Source of the DNA: Mugil cephalus | Taxonomy: Eukaryota > Chordata > Actinopteri > Mugiliformes > Mugilidae | DNA: 64,000 bases | Assembly: GCF_022458985.1 (NCBI RefSeq) | Contig: NC_061774.1 | Location: 15,090,197 to 15,154,196 of the forward strand | Direction: 5' to 3' | Part shown: positions 25,701 to 39,199 of the stretch, piece after piece | How the letters are laid out: every line of letters starts with the position of its first letter | Numbering within the stretch: the first letter of the stretch is position 1 | The notes under the pieces: model-generated | The model's database searches: none | What the model saw: only the letters and a program-made list of their open reading frames with translations | What the model was told of the DNA's origin: nothing | Program-made: the position numbers and the translations under genes

Positions 25701-28700
25701 CTGCACCGACACACGCACACACACACAGCAAGATAACCGCTAATGACTTACCCGTCACAAACAAAAAAAAAACAAACAAAAAAAAGTCGAACAGACTGTC
25801 TCACCTGGCACACGTTCTCCTTCAAGTATGTAGCTCCTATTTTCCCTTTCGCATCCACCTGGGAAGAGAGGCCGTCGCTGAAACCAAGCGGCAGCACCTG
25901 CAGAGAAGAAACGTCACCCGCCGTCACCCATGGATCCAGTACCGATTATTTCCGTATTTAATGGGAGACCTGCGGCTGCACGCTACCTCGGATTTGGGAG
26001 TTAGCGTTCCAGTGTGTGCGTTTTGTGCCTCCTCCGTGCTGCAAGCCTCCATCTCAACCTCCTGCTTGGGGGTCTTGGATCTTTGTGGGCTGGGGGATCT
26101 GCTCTTTGAATGCTTGGAGGACGCAGAAGCAGCAGCAGCAGCAGCAGGGGCAACAGCAGCAGGGGCAGATGGTGGGCTGGGTCCAGGCTTCTCTTTCTTC
26201 ACAGATGCACACTATCCAATACGAGATTTGCTTGAGTTAAATTCTACGTGTTAACGTTTTACTGGATACAATGATAAGAGTTTTCTTTTGATGTACCTGA
26301 GTTCTCTTGACCAACACCTTCACCTCTGACATAACTCCACTGGGCTGGTTTTGGTCCTAGAGGACAAAGCAAATTGTGAAGATGCATTGAACTTTGTCAG
26401 TAGGGAATGTTAACTGAAATATCTTTGCCTACTACTACCTTCTGCCTCAACATACCTTCTTCTTTGAAGGAGCAGCAGACAGTTCTTCTATGGTACATTC
26501 CAGCACCCTGTGCGACAGCTTCCTTGGCCTCTTTCTGGGGTGGGTCAATAACTCGGTTTCTAAAATACAAAGTAATTCAACAATGAATTATCTAATCAAA
26601 TCTAATCTAATCTAATCTAATATCTAATCAAATGCAGTAACGCCATCAAAAATACTGTAAATAAAGACAGCGGTTTACCACTTTCTGGAGGTAGATCAGT
26701 TTCTTCTGTGGTGTCTTCGGCCGCCTCTGCGTCAAAGGAGGGCTGCGCTGTGACTGGAGATGCAGACGGTGGCACGGGAGAGAGCTCGTCCCGGGGTGGA
26801 TTCTTGTCCGGCTCTGGCGGAGCCTCGGCGGGCTGTTCAGACGATGAGGTTGAGGTAAGAATCTGTGGTGTGGTGCCGAGACCATGGAGTGCTGCCATCC
26901 CTGAAGTCTGCGGCAAAGACAACACAGCGCGGCGCAACAAGTGAGTGTATTAAATGTGACGCTTTTATTCGAACACACAGGACACAAGCTGCTAAAACCG
27001 TAGAAAGAGGACCATGAAGGAAGGAACGAGTCTGTGTGCACAGACGTGATCTGAGTGATGTTATCATCGTGGTGGTATTTAAATTAATTATTGCCTAGAA
27101 TTAGAAAATTAGAGCCATTTTCTTCACGCGTGAATGATTTTTATAGTTTTCTGAAGAGACACATTATATATAGATACAATGTGTCTTTTGAGATGGGATC
27201 TGAAATATATTGTGGCCCACGTGTACATACACGTAACATGTACACAACATAGGGCCTTGAAACGCATTATATAGCATATGCTACAGAATTAACACTCCAA
27301 GAGGCTCAAAGGGGATTTTTAAATTACAATTTAAATAAAAACTTGAAAAACATTGAGCGGTCATGAATGTATCGAATAAGCAGGACGCCAGATAAGAATG
27401 GAGTTTGTCTAAGCTGGGCTATAAAAGAGTATAAAAGCCAAATAAAGGATTCAATGATAAGCTAAAATAAACACAGATCAAACTAAAAGTACCAGATAAA
27501 CAGTATTCGGTATTATATTGTGCAGATAAATATTGGCAAACAGGCCAATAAATATTACTGGATTAACTGTAATAATGAAAGTTTTGGTAGAGATAAAATT
27601 TGTAAAACAAATTTAATAGATAAATGCATGAAATATCCAGGTTCTGCCTTGACGTGGTAGTCCTCTAAACACGGACAGTTTCTAAAGTGGTTTGAATCCG
27701 AGTTTAATTAAAACATTTGGAACATGATGGGCGGAGATGAAGCGTACCGGAGATCATCTGACAGGAAGACAATATCCAGGTTTACACGGAGACTTTTTTC
27801 TCTTTTTGATTGGAGGTTTCAGGTCAGCTGTTTACATGCGATCTACTTCGACCTGATGTTTACATGCACCTCTGCTCTTAATCGGAACGGCCGTTTCACA
27901 GACGTGTGACGTGCGCAGATCGATGAAAACCTCCTGTGACTGATTAAAGATGGAGCTTTCTTGTTTTTACAGTTTTATTATTAAAGAAACAGCTTGATTT
28001 GGAAGGTTTGTGGGGTCATATTATTATGCTAATGTGTTGTTTAGCCTCACGGTTCACCAGCGGTTCCGAATTTGTTCCACGCTTCAGTCTATCCCAGCTT
28101 CGACGAATTTTTGATGGACCTTTTTAAACAGACGAATATTTCTATATTTCTGCTGCCGTCTAAGTGTGCGATAATGTCTAGTTCTTTCAGAGCTGTTACT
28201 GAAAAGAAAATGCTCTCCGCTCCATCCCTGTGAAACCAAATGAAATTTCACTCGGTTTGGGCCCGTTTATTCTGAATAAGGTTTCTACATGGAGCATTTT
28301 CTTTTCAGTCTGGGCTTCTAAACTCACTGTAATTGGAATATTTGGCTCCATGTAAACACAGCTGATGTGTCTGGTATCAGAATCACCGTCAAGGGCATAT
28401 GAGATATACGCTGTTGCTGTACACAAACGCAAGGCTCTTACCATTTTGGAAGATTCTGAGTTGTGTTTCTTTGATCTCTTTTTTGGAGCAAATATTTGTT
28501 CATACTCCTCAGGTGACTCCAGGAGCCTTTTAGTCGGTTTCCGCATGCGCTTGTTCTCCGAGTTTCCTGTGCAAAAACAAACCACGAAGCCATCACTTAC
28601 TTACTCATTTCACATTTCTCAGAGGATAAAGAAGCAGCAGCAGCGTCGCGTGTCTCACCTGCTGTGCTGCACGCGTCCGAGAGTTGCGAGTCACTCTCCG

Positions 28701-31700
28701 CGCGCCTCTCGACCCCCGGCGATGCTCCCACGGCGTTCACCTCAGCGGACGAACCAGTCGAAACGCGACCCTTGCTCTCGGCGGTGGACTCCTCGACCAG
28801 CTGCCAGCGCTTCTTTGGGGCCACTGCGGGTTCGGAGTTCTTGTCGAGGTAGCTGGAGGGAGGGCGAGCGGCGACGAGAGGGTCGGCTAAGTCGGCGTGG
28901 CCGCTGACGAACTCCCTGCCGTAAGCCATGTCAGTCAGGTCCGAGGAAAGGCCCGGTATGCCGAGTTTCAGTTTGGCAGGCAGCCTTTGTTTCCTGCGCT
29001 GCTTGTCTGAGATTCCAGTCTGAGAGTGAATGGGAAAGTCTTCGTAATGGTAGGTGTCGGCTCTCATGATGGGTTTAGTCCTAACCCTGGTTTTGCCCGC
29101 CGCCTGGTGAGACGCTCTAGATTTCCCTGACTGGCCGTTTTCTAGTTTGATCCCGCGAGGTAATCCAGCGCCGCCTGCAGATGTAGGGATCACCAGAGGT
29201 TCTTCTTTGATCAGGACGGGCGATGGTGGGAGCACCAGGGGTTTGCCTTCCTTTTCTCTGGTATCATGCATGTCTTTTAGGAGCATCAGGAAAGTACTGA
29301 ATTTGTAATTGGAATCGGGACGAAATGCGGTGACTTCGGAGTCACTGCTGTCCTCCTTCACAAGAGACTTAAACATTAGTTCCTTGACGTCCTGAAAAGT
29401 ATCCAGTGAAGACAGAGGTAAGGACGGGGAGGTGGCTGACTGATCGGACGCAGGGTATTCCGTCTTGATCATAGCGGGAGTCAAAGTGAGGTCACTCGAG
29501 CCGACGCACGCAGTCGTGACCAACGAGCCGTTGCGGATTAGCTTCTTATCGAGCTTCCTCGCACGCCTTTTTGGAGAGCCGTGATTTACCGAAGATGACG
29601 CGTTGCTGGGGAATTCCCAGTTAGAAGACATTTCAGTTTTGTGGGGAGCATTAGTGGGTGTACTATCAAGACAATAAGCAGCAGCGACTTCTGGTGAGAT
29701 TTGGCTCGCAGCCAGTGCATCTTTGAGATCGGTCTCTTCCTCCGCCTTTAGAGCCCTCGTCATCAGACGACTGCTGGCAGGAAGATCCACAGAGTGCTTT
29801 TCACTTGAACTGAATGAAAGTTCAACGCAGCTGCCCAAACCTTGACCAGAATTTGTATTTTTCGACGACGGCGCATTTCGAAAAATGCTAGAAGAGTCGC
29901 ACGAGTCCGCGCGTTGGTTCGTTTTTTCCGAACACTTCTTTGCCTTCGTCAGACCCTGTTGTTTTCTGGCCGGCCTGTCCGCGTCCTGTGCCGGAGACAC
30001 AGCTGTGCGCTTAGGTCGATGCAGCATTGGAACCGAATCCAGGTCGGCATACGGCGAGTCCTTTGGCTCGTCTTTCAGTGCATGCGTTGTCGTGTGAAAC
30101 TGGCCCGAGGCGTTTGTGACAGCAGGTGTTTCCTTCGGTCCGCCACCAACTATATGACCGAATATGTCTGACAAACATTTCTTTTTCTTTTTGCAAGCTT
30201 TACTCTTACTGCTTTGAAGTGGCGAGTTTTTGGTGAGATGGTGCTCGTTTCCATTAGGGGCCACGTGGGGTGATGAGGGTCTGCTGGAGTCCACAGAGAC
30301 GGAGGAGGGGGCCTCCTGTGGCTTTTGAGGAGGAAGTGCGCTGGGCAAACGCTCCTCTCCATGGATGGGTGCTGAAAGAACACTTTCGCTTTTCCTTTGT
30401 CGACTGGGCAGCAGGTACTCCGCTTCTGCCACACTGACCTTCCACGCAGTCAGCAAACTTTTAGGTATCTGCCAAAAACAGTATCAACGTTAAAAAAAAG
30501 GATCTACATAGTAAGTAAATATGAGACATTCATAATTAATTTCACGACTTTACCGTGTACTTGTAGTCTTTCTCCTTCTGCTTCCCTCTCCGTCTCAGCA
30601 CAGGAAGATCCTCAAACTGTTGGCCTCCTTCAAAAGCGAGAATGGCATTTCCTGGGACCCAGGCGCGTTCTGTTATCTCCCCAAACGTCTCCAAGAAATA
30701 CATCCGACAAGGTCGGGGACTTGGAACTAGAGCAAAATAACACACACAAAAAAAAAAAAAAAAAAACAAAAAAAAAAACAAGACCGTCATCTCAGACACT
30801 CCCTGTGGTTGGTGTAAACCTGACAGGTAAAGGTCAAGTGGTGGGAAATAATTTGATTATAAAATCAATATTCAAATGGAGCTCACCTTTCATCTTAGTG
30901 TGAAGGCTCTGTTCTGGGTCACAGGTGACTTGGCAGGGCCACCAGGGTCGCCGGTTGAACTTTGCCCACACCAAGTCCCCTTCTAAGTATTTGACTGCGG
31001 GAAGAGGCTTTTTCTTTGGGCTGTTGGACTAATGAGGACAATGAAAACACTTTAATGTCTGGTGCAGAAAACTGTGCCAGTGCGTCAAAACAACTCAAAA
31101 TCTATTTCACGTTTAAACTGACGTTCTAAGTAATAATATATTTAAAGACAACACTGTTACGAACATGTACCGTCTGTATGGTTCGCGCCACATTCGAACT
31201 GTCATACTACACTTACGACACTTAATTATCACTTAAAGCGTTAGGTTTCTTAATATACAAATCCAACATAGTCTTGATGGTTGAGATGTTTCAGACTCAC
31301 ATTAGAGTTGGTGCCAGCTGGTGAGATAAGTCCAGGATCAACAGGAGAGGTAAGTTCACCATCACTGTCCGATTCCTCACCCAAACTCCACCCATCTCTC
31401 ATAGTGATTTCTGGCAGTGCACTGGGGCTTAGTGTAGGGTTGAGTTCAGATATGGTTTTGGACATCAGATTAAAGACTGTAGGCTTGTACGTTCTTTTAT
31501 CCGCCCCTGAGTGGAACGTGCTCTTACACTCCGCAACGGTTCGGTCCTGACTCAGTTTCGGGGAGTGTGGAAAAGGTGCAACGTTCTCGCCGCTGCCGAG
31601 CTCCCCCTCCTCATCCTCCTCCTTGATGTCGCCGCCGTCGAACAGCGTGGACTCGAAATGCAGGCAGCCGTTGGGGATGGGCGAGCAGCGCTCGAAGCTG

Positions 31701-32131
31701 TCGGGGCTGCGAGGGGAGAAGCCGTTCCTGCTCACGTCCTGCAGAGCTGCGAAAGACTCCATGTCATCGTTGACCGGAGACGGGGGCAGCTGGACCGACG
31801 GCGCCTCAAACCCGTCGTCATCGCTGATTGGGCTCGCGCAGGGCAAGTTGCTCCGAGGACGCGGGTCCCGCTCTCGGTCGGGTTTGTTGACGCCGGGGTT
31901 CGGGTCCTGTTGCCTCCTCAGCGGACTGTAGCAGTGAGATCGCTCGGGCTGGCCGTAACCCAGCAAAGCAGGTTGTTTGAGGCTGCAGGACTGCTGATCT
32001 GATCCCCGCTTCACAATACCACACTGGTTGCCATAGGAAGTGCTCACAAGGCCAATGTGGGGCCTCAGCTCTGACTGACTTGAGCCAAACACTGAGCCTA
32101 CCCTAAGACCTGGTCTGTATGACTGATTCAT
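19705..32131 (-). CDS. nsd1: Histone H3K36 methyltransferase NSD1
   Basis: Twenty-two coding exons: 31301-32131, 30887-31028, 30554-30726, 28659-30468, 28442-28566, 26679-26907, 26456-26559, 26297-26356, 25987-26211, 25805-25897, 25577-25700, 25272-25472, 24009-24188, 22966-23122, 22678-22883, 21923-22035, 21577-21846, 21364-21480, 21126-21267, 20915-21021, 20615-20822, 19705-20513. They sum to 2141 residues (human 2696). Domains: PWWP1 (RRPWWP at 303-308), PHD fingers (about 1255-1470), PWWP2 (RYRWWPAEV), AWS (about 1600-1660), SET ([30 protein letters not shown]), post-SET ([10 protein letters not shown]) and a C-terminal PHD/C5[18 protein letters not shown] and [22 protein letters not shown] mark NSD1 rather than NSD2/3. 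Known: it writes mono- and dimethyl H3K36 in the nucleus. Odd: an acidic tail with 14 Asp, a poly-Ala run in exon 25987-26211, and a likely GC-AG last intron. The long introns 24189-25271 and 26908-28441 hold no recognised exon. The a/b teleost paralogue is unresolved. Confidence 0.96.
22093..22606. mobile_element. Non-autonomous hAT-like MITE in nsd1 intron
   Basis: The ends TAGGGCTGCACAATTAATC and, reverse complemented from the right, CAGGGCTGCACGATTATT are inverted repeats with the CAGGG start typical of hAT elements. Flanking 8-mers TAGCCAAG (22085-22092) and TATCCAAG (22607-22614) match at 7 of 8 positions and look like the target-site duplication. The element fills most of a 642-base intron and has no transposase. 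Confidence 0.8.
23205..23817. mobile_element. Non-autonomous hAT-like MITE in nsd1 intron
   Basis: The inverted ends TAGGGATGCGCCGATCCG and, from the right reverse complemented, TAGGGAGGCACGATCCGA flank an AT-rich interior. The subterminal regions are rich in short GATATCGGTA-type palindromes. Flanking 8-mers ATGAGTAG and ATGAACAG match at 6 of 8 positions, consistent with an old hAT target duplication. No transposase is encoded. Confidence 0.8.
26589..26632. repeat. Short (TCTAA)n tract
   Basis: A run of TCTAA units, interrupted by TCAAA and TATCTAA variants, inside an nsd1 intron. Confidence 0.8.
27780..28360. repeat. Possible MITE-like repeat in nsd1 intron
   Basis: The segment starts at a GTTTACACGGAGAC motif and ends at CTCCATGTAAACAC, its rough inverse. 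It contains repeated TGTTTACATGC motifs and an 18-base perfect inverted repeat (28198-28215 with 28292-28309). This style is common among teleost DNA-transposon derivatives, but the family is not identified. It may overlap intron sequence next to the exon at 28442. Confidence 0.35.
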
Positions 32132-33255
32132 GTTGTCATCTCAATATCCTATTGGGTAAAAAAAAAAGAAAAAAAAAGAAAAGAAAAAAGAGGTAATGTT
32201 AGACAAGGGAAACGTGCCATTTAAGTTTCTCACAGAATATAGCATGTGGGCTATTATTTACACTTGTGCTACACGTAACCAGAAAGCACGGAAACAGATG
32301 CACCGATACATTACTGAAATAGACCACATCCAGTCAAACAGAAACATAGGAAGGAGCATACCAGCCGTGGACTGAGCGCACACTCACACACCAATAAGCC
32401 GACATTGCATGGCCTCCATTCTAGAGGCCAGTCGGACGGCACAAGACAAAACACACAACACAACCATATTCCATTCACAAACTATTAGAAAGAAAAGCGC
32501 CGCTTTGTCTGACGGCTGTGGGTCATGGCGATCGCGGGCTAGTACAGTCAATGGAGGAGGCTGTAGTAGAGGTGGTGACACTGAGCCATCACAGAAACAG
32601 TGAGTGGCTCACACAAACAAGCTACGGCCGCTCACCGACATAGGAAGCTGCTATTAACTCTCTCACACACACACAAAAAAGGGGGCTGATCGGCACTAAG
32701 TTCACTATTCACCAACAACACGTGGAATAAGGCGAAAAACTCACCATTTGGAGGTCGGTCACCGTGAAACCAACAGCGGATCTTTAATGGTGTGGCACAA
32801 AGCGAGTGTTTTTCTCGGTTTGTGAAGGCAGGTCTGCACAATCCCAGCTGCAGCAGCACTAGTAGTAGGCCAAGGCACAGCTCTCATTCTCGGCACTTCA
32901 TCGCCTGATCAGCGGCGGCCCTCTGAAAAAAAAAAAACTGTCACACTGAATATAAAATAACCACTAGACCTCCTTTACGCTGCAACATGTTAACAGCGAC
33001 GAAATTCAGTGTGCCACAGCCGGTCCCCTTACAGCCACAGCGGCTTATTTACTACATGATTTTTGCCTGCTGTCGAAGTGCCCCCGGTAATGTTAAAACA
33101 AGCCCAGACTGACTGTGTTGGTGAGCAGCAACCAATCGGCACCGCTACCCAACCCCCCGTCTGCAGAGGGCCGTGACACTCACCCTCCTAACACACGCGC
33201 ACACTTACAAGCACGCACGCACACAGGCGGACATGTACGCGCGCGCGCGCGTCCA
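32132..33255 (-). promoter_or_regulatory. nsd1: nsd1 5' UTR exons and promoter region
   Basis: The first coding exon begins at an ATAG acceptor (exon from 32148). A GTGAGT donor (plus 32739-32744) closes a probable noncoding exon from 32745 to about 32930, in a CpG-richer stretch. Further upstream is a (CG)n alternating tract at 33238-33251, possible Z-DNA. A short upstream ORF overlaps the main start (see findings). Confidence 0.55.
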
Positions 33256-34230
33256 GGTGAAGTTTCTAATTGTCACTGATTTTTTTTTCTTTCTTTCTTT
33301 TTTTTTTTTTTTTTAAATAACAGCCTTAATCACATGTGAACGCGTGGCCCGATTTGAACATTTGCGCCGTTTCTGCGCGTTCTGTCCCCCAATTTCACTT
33401 TCACCAAAAAAGCGTTTGGCTTGTGTGTCAACGGGTTTCAGCGGAGGGATCGACGAAAACAAAACGGCTGCTGTGCGCTTATAACCACACGGCCTTTCCG
33501 GTCAAACCATACTCCGTGCGCCATGTTGCCTTTCCACTGAGACATGAGGAAACAGGCCGCTAGGCGCTCAGGAAAATGAGATAAAGACGGGCTGAGTCAG
33601 TCAGTGTGGCAGCGAGCGCGCAGCAAATCGGGGTTTCGTATTATAATAAAAAAAAAAATAAAAAAAAACAGAGGGCGCCTTCCTGCTCACATCGTGTACG
33701 TCTTGTAGAACCAGACAGAAACACGTCCATAAATGCGCAAACTTGTGAGCGCACAATGAGCTCGCTGCGGCGGGCCAGTCCTTACACATCAAACAAAGAC
33801 CATCCTGGTACACGTCGAGTGACAGCAGAGGAACTTACCTCTCTGTGCTATTTTTTTTTTTTTTTAAATAAACTACAGGGTTGCTGCTCTTGTTGATGTT
33901 GTTCTCAAGGTGGTTACATTTCTCAAACGTTTCAAGTGACAGATCATGTGGAAAGAATATTTACGAGGTGCCTGCCCTGTTAGATCAGCTGCATAGCGTT
34001 GGCATTTAAATGATAATCCCCTCTCCAAAAAGAAAAATGACACATCCGTGTGAGGACACGTCCAAAAACTGACACTGAAACGGCATATAAGCGCGCTGTC
34101 ACTTGATTTAAGGTGTAAATTAAGGTATCATTACAAGGCGATCACTACTATCTGGGGACACAAGCCCTCTTGTGTCTGCACGGAGAATTGCACGCTTTCG
34201 ATTTGGCAGGAAATTATGTGACAAAGACGA
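33256..34230. other. Intergenic DNA between nsd1 and c5orf24
   Basis: It holds T-rich tracts near 33280-33315 and 33850-33866 and an A-rich run near 33646-33670. I recognise no gene or transposon. Confidence 0.55.
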
Positions 34231-34236
34231 TTCCTT

Positions 34237-34988
34237 TTCTTTTATTTTGGTTTCACAAACAGCACATGAGCATTTATTACATAATCACAAAGCAATTTTT
34301 TTTTGTCATTTTCATGGAGCTCTATTTTGTTTTCTAACGATCAGTATAACAACATACATGTAAATATGGAAGTGCAAGTGGGATGGAAACATATTGTTAC
34401 GATACATGATCAAAACTTGTATTTACAAAATGCAGGAAAAGCAAATGCTGCGTCCAAACAGTGTTACACATTGAGTTTTAACAGTTCAGTCTAATCAGTT
34501 ATTACTATCATTATTTTTTGCTGTGTTCCCATAACAAAAAAAATAACATGTTGGACAATACGTAAAAGACGATTACACATTTACACGCTTATGCTCGAGG
34601 AAGATGGTGCGATTGAATTATTGTACTTAAAACGTTTATGAGTGTAGAAAATGTCACAAGACCTCAGCTATAGAAAGAGAGTAAAGAGAACAACTCAGGG
34701 ACAAAATGATTACTGGAGGATAAAGACAACTCCTGTGACCTTTGAACCACAAACTGATACATATTTCTCTATAATGATTGATGTGAATAATTCATATGCA
34801 TGCATCTTTGTCAAAGTGGAACAACATACTTCAGTCATTTGTTATGAGATGAGAAAAGTGTCTAAAGCTAAGTTAAAAAGAAAAAAAAAAACAGTTCTTT
34901 ATGCCAGCATCTGACAAATGGTTTCCTTGGCATCCTTGTTCTCATGCAACCATGTGTTTTCACAAACACCGTACAGTCAGCTGCAGAA
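34237..34988 (-). other. c5orf24: c5orf24 3' UTR
   Basis: This follows the stop at 34989-34991. Minus-strand AATAAA candidates occur at about 34237-34242 and 34273-34278, giving a 3' UTR of roughly 0.7 kb. The end is approximate. Confidence 0.45.
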
Positions 34989-35687
<699 letters not shown>

Positions 35688-35922
35688 TTAGGTAGTTGTA
35701 GCCACTTGTACACTCACTCAACATGAACCCAAAGAGGCATTTATAGTAGCTTACTTTTGGAGCAAACAGGCCGTTTAGCGTAAAACACAAAAGGTGTCAA
35801 GAAAAAGTGCATTGAACACATTTATAGTGCGTAAAAAGTGCGGCATGCGTACAGACAAATGTAGATCGCCTCTGCAGGAAAACGCTTAACAATATTAAGA
35901 ACGTAAAATGAACAGTTCGTAC

Positions 35923-36180
35923 CTCATTTGTTGTTGGATTTCGGGCCGGAAAGGGTTAATTTCGAGTCGTAATCATTTCCCTTCCTTGATCGCCGTAACA
36001 TCTTTGTGAAGGCGCCGCACAGACTACGCCCTGCCGTCTCGGAGTATTGTCTCGAAGCGGCGCTGGGAATTTTGCTGCTCAGTTAATCCTTTACGCGCAG
36101 GTTTAGTTGAGAGTGGCAGCCATTTTCGGCCGGAAAAATAAATTAATAAAATGCTATGCGCCCACCACGCATGCGCAAAA
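35923..36180 (-). promoter_or_regulatory. c5orf24: c5orf24 5' UTR exon and promoter
   Basis: A GTACGA donor (intron from 35922) ends a GC-rich noncoding exon. Upstream are a YY1-like GCAGCCATTTTC (about 36116-36126, minus-sense AAAATGGCTGC) and a near-perfect NRF1 palindrome CGCATGCGCA at 36169-36178. This marks a housekeeping-type promoter. Confidence 0.6.
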
Positions 36181-36456
36181 GAGTTTCCGGGAAACGTAGA
36201 AGCATTTCAGCGTGACGCAATTTGGCTCCGCAAAAAAATAAGATCACACAAAGAAGGGTCCCACCATCAAAGCACGGGCTTGTGGTTATAAAGGAACAAA
36301 GAATATGATAGTTGTCAACACTGCAGCTACATTATATTCATATAGGAGCTTTTATTTATTGACTACTAACAATAATGAGCAGACAAAAGCAAACGTTTGT
36401 GTATAGGAGTGACAACAATCATCAATGACACAGATCATTCTCCATTTTTTGTAGTT
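36181..36456. other. Intergenic DNA between c5orf24 and atp5po
   Basis: About 280 bases with no recognised feature. Confidence 0.5.
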
Positions 36457-36581
36457 TTTATTAACATCTATATGAACTTAAGTAGAGACACTGTATTTAT
36501 GGAGCAACCACAGTGCTGGAACAAGTAGCAATGTACATTTATCAGCGTTTCCCCCGATGGTCGTCTTTAAGTCCACAGGAC
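36457..36581 (-). other. atp5po: atp5po 3' UTR with poly(A) signal
   Basis: A minus-strand AATAAA (plus TTTATT at 36457-36462) lies about 120 bases after the stop at 36582-36584. Confidence 0.6.
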
Positions 36582-39199
36582 TTAAGTTTCCTTCATCAGC
36601 TTGGTCAGCTTCTGGATCTTTGTTTTGGTGGACATGTCCACATACTTGTCTCCAATGCTGACGATCATGCCACCCAAGATTGACGGATCTGACTGTAAAG
36701 CAAAAGCAAGTGGAAATTCACAGTAAAAAAAAATAAATAAATAAACTGGTTTCAATCATCACCGATTACGACAAAACTAATAACAATTGATAAGTGTAGA
36801 TTTCTGGGATCATTCATTAAAACTGTACCTTTGTTTCCAGCTTGATCGATTCCCCCTTCTGCAGAAAGCCCTTCAGAGCTACTTTCAGTTCAGAGAGACT
36901 AGCGTCATCCAAAGGCTGAAATGGAGGAACATTCATTGGCTGATTGTATACAGCAGTAATAATAACATTATTTATGAGGTGACCAGTTTGAAAGAGTAGG
37001 AAATTCAAAGAGGGAGCGTCTATCCACCTCCCATTTTATACCTGAGCAGTAGTGACGGAGCAGATGACCTCTCCACGGTGTGCACTCATCATCTTGCCAA
37101 AAGCAGCGATTACGTCCCCAGTTAAAGGGAGACGACCGTTGTCGGACAAAACATCTGACAAAGAAGATGGATAGATATGTTAAAGCACTTTTTAATTTCT
37201 CTGATTCAACAACAGACAGAGTAAACCGATTGGAGAAAATAGTAAACAATTTATCACACAATCTCAAAGTCAAAAGATATTTTCAATGGTTTTGTTGAAC
37301 TGAACCTACAATAAATTTTCTATCAAATGCCAAATTTAGAAATAAACAATCTGACATTCATCAAGAATGGTACATTTACACAATTTAGACCAAGCATTTG
37401 TTTTGTGGACTAAGGCGACTGTGAGCACTGCCTAGTGAAGCTCACAACTGGTCTGTTGCATTTTTATAATTAATATTTGAGGACAGAAAATAGTCACCAA
37501 TGGGCTGTATAACACTAGTTAATAAAGTGAAAACTGTTTTCTTAACTAAACTTCAACCTCAAAAGGTTTGAGGTTGAAGTGTATTGAAATTTACAGAAAA
37601 CATTTAAACACTGCATGATTTTATGAATTATGAGAATTAATAAAACTGTAAGCTGTGGACAATAAACAGAACAATAATGAGCTGCTTGCATTGTGTGTGT
37701 GTTGGAGTAACCGCTAGTCTTTTTGCTGTTTATCCTGCTGATAACCCTCTTGGAAATGTTGAAAAGCAAGGCCTATACTTATTTTAATGGTTGAAAACTT
37801 TACATTAACAGAACTCACTTGGATATTAAATTAATGACATGCTAAAGTCAAACACATCATGGGAACACACGTTAGAGCCCATGTTAGAGACGACTCACTG
37901 ATGAGGTTGACGGTGATGGGTGAAACTTTTGCCTTTGCAAGAGCATCGCTGAAGGCCCTCTGCTTGAGGCTTCGCTTTACGTGAGGATTCATTACAATAC
38001 TGCCTAACTTGGGGTCCTTGATCATGGTCTGAAAAGCAAGATGGGGCACACATAAAAAGCAACTTGAATTATATAGAACAAGGGCAGGTATCTTAGACTG
38101 TGGCTGCTTGGATCAAAAAATCTAGTACTGATAAAATCATTATCCCAATGTGTCGTTCTAATGACAGTGTATATGTGGAATAATTTACCATGAATACTGC
38201 AAATATCCCTATGCACTATATACAGATACTTAATAAGTATGTACATATATGGATGGATAAACCAGATGTAATATGACCCACAGAATCAACTTAATTTGCC
38301 AAATTGCACATACAAGGAATTTGACTGTGGTCACTTTGCTAAGTGGTAAAAGAAAAACACTTACATATGCATCAAAATAAAAGCGTAAGCAAATAGAAAA
38401 ACTGTACATCATAAATTAGAATTATTATTAGAATGAAATAATAATAGAAGCAGATACGTATAATGAACTTGGAACAGTGCATAAATGAACATCTTATCTA
38501 TTTATAAATTACACAAACACATCCACATTAACTTGGGATAACACAGTGAGTAAAAGCAAAGGATTCTATCATCCACATAATGAAACAGTGAAGTTATTGC
38601 TGGACTTACAGAGACTTTTCCCAACTCCTGCTCCACTTGGTCCAGTTTGTTCTGCTTGCTGGCAGCTGAGAACAGAGCAGTGGCATAGCGGCCCTCCACT
38701 CCATACACCTGGATGGGAGGCTAGAAAGACACATGCACATAGACAAACTGAATAAAAGGACCCAACCACTGAATGAATTCCGTCGCTTTCCATTAAACAC
38801 TGTTGATTATGCGCCGCGCAGCTTCACGTCATTTACCTTAATCAGTTTGGACACTGGTCTGACCACAGACGAGCTGAACTGACGGACCTGGAAAAGAAAG
38901 ATATGCACCATGTAAGCACAGAAGTGACAACACTTTTGATGGTGAACTGCCAGCACGATCTGAGCCGTTTATGTGTAAGACAGTTAGCTCGTAGGCTAAC
39001 ACGTTAGCAGTCATTCAAGTGCAAAGCCCCGCGTCAATATTTTGGTTATTTAGCGTTACTTTCTGGACACCACAACGAAGAACAACAGTAAAACGTACTT
39101 TTGCGATAGTAAAATACGACCAAGGTCTATTATAAAATGCTTGAAAACATTAAAAAGGTTTCAATGTCTTACCTGCTGTCCTAGCATGTGTGCTGCCAT
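36582..39199 (-). CDS. atp5po: ATP synthase peripheral stalk subunit OSCP, mitochondrial
   Basis: Seven coding exons: 39173-39199, 38837-38887, 38610-38720, 37899-38028, 37042-37154, 36829-36915, 36582-36692; 209 residues (human 213). Known: OSCP joins the peripheral stalk to the F1 head of the mitochondrial ATP synthase. Seen: an N-terminal presequence [19 protein letters not shown], rich in basic and hydroxyl residues and poor in acidic ones; [20 protein letters not shown] (the hallmark OSCP start); [23 protein letters not shown]; and the conserved end [20 protein letters not shown] and KTKIQKLTK. All splice sites are GT-AG and phases close. The human gene is on chromosome 21, unlike most other genes here. 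Confidence 0.97.
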
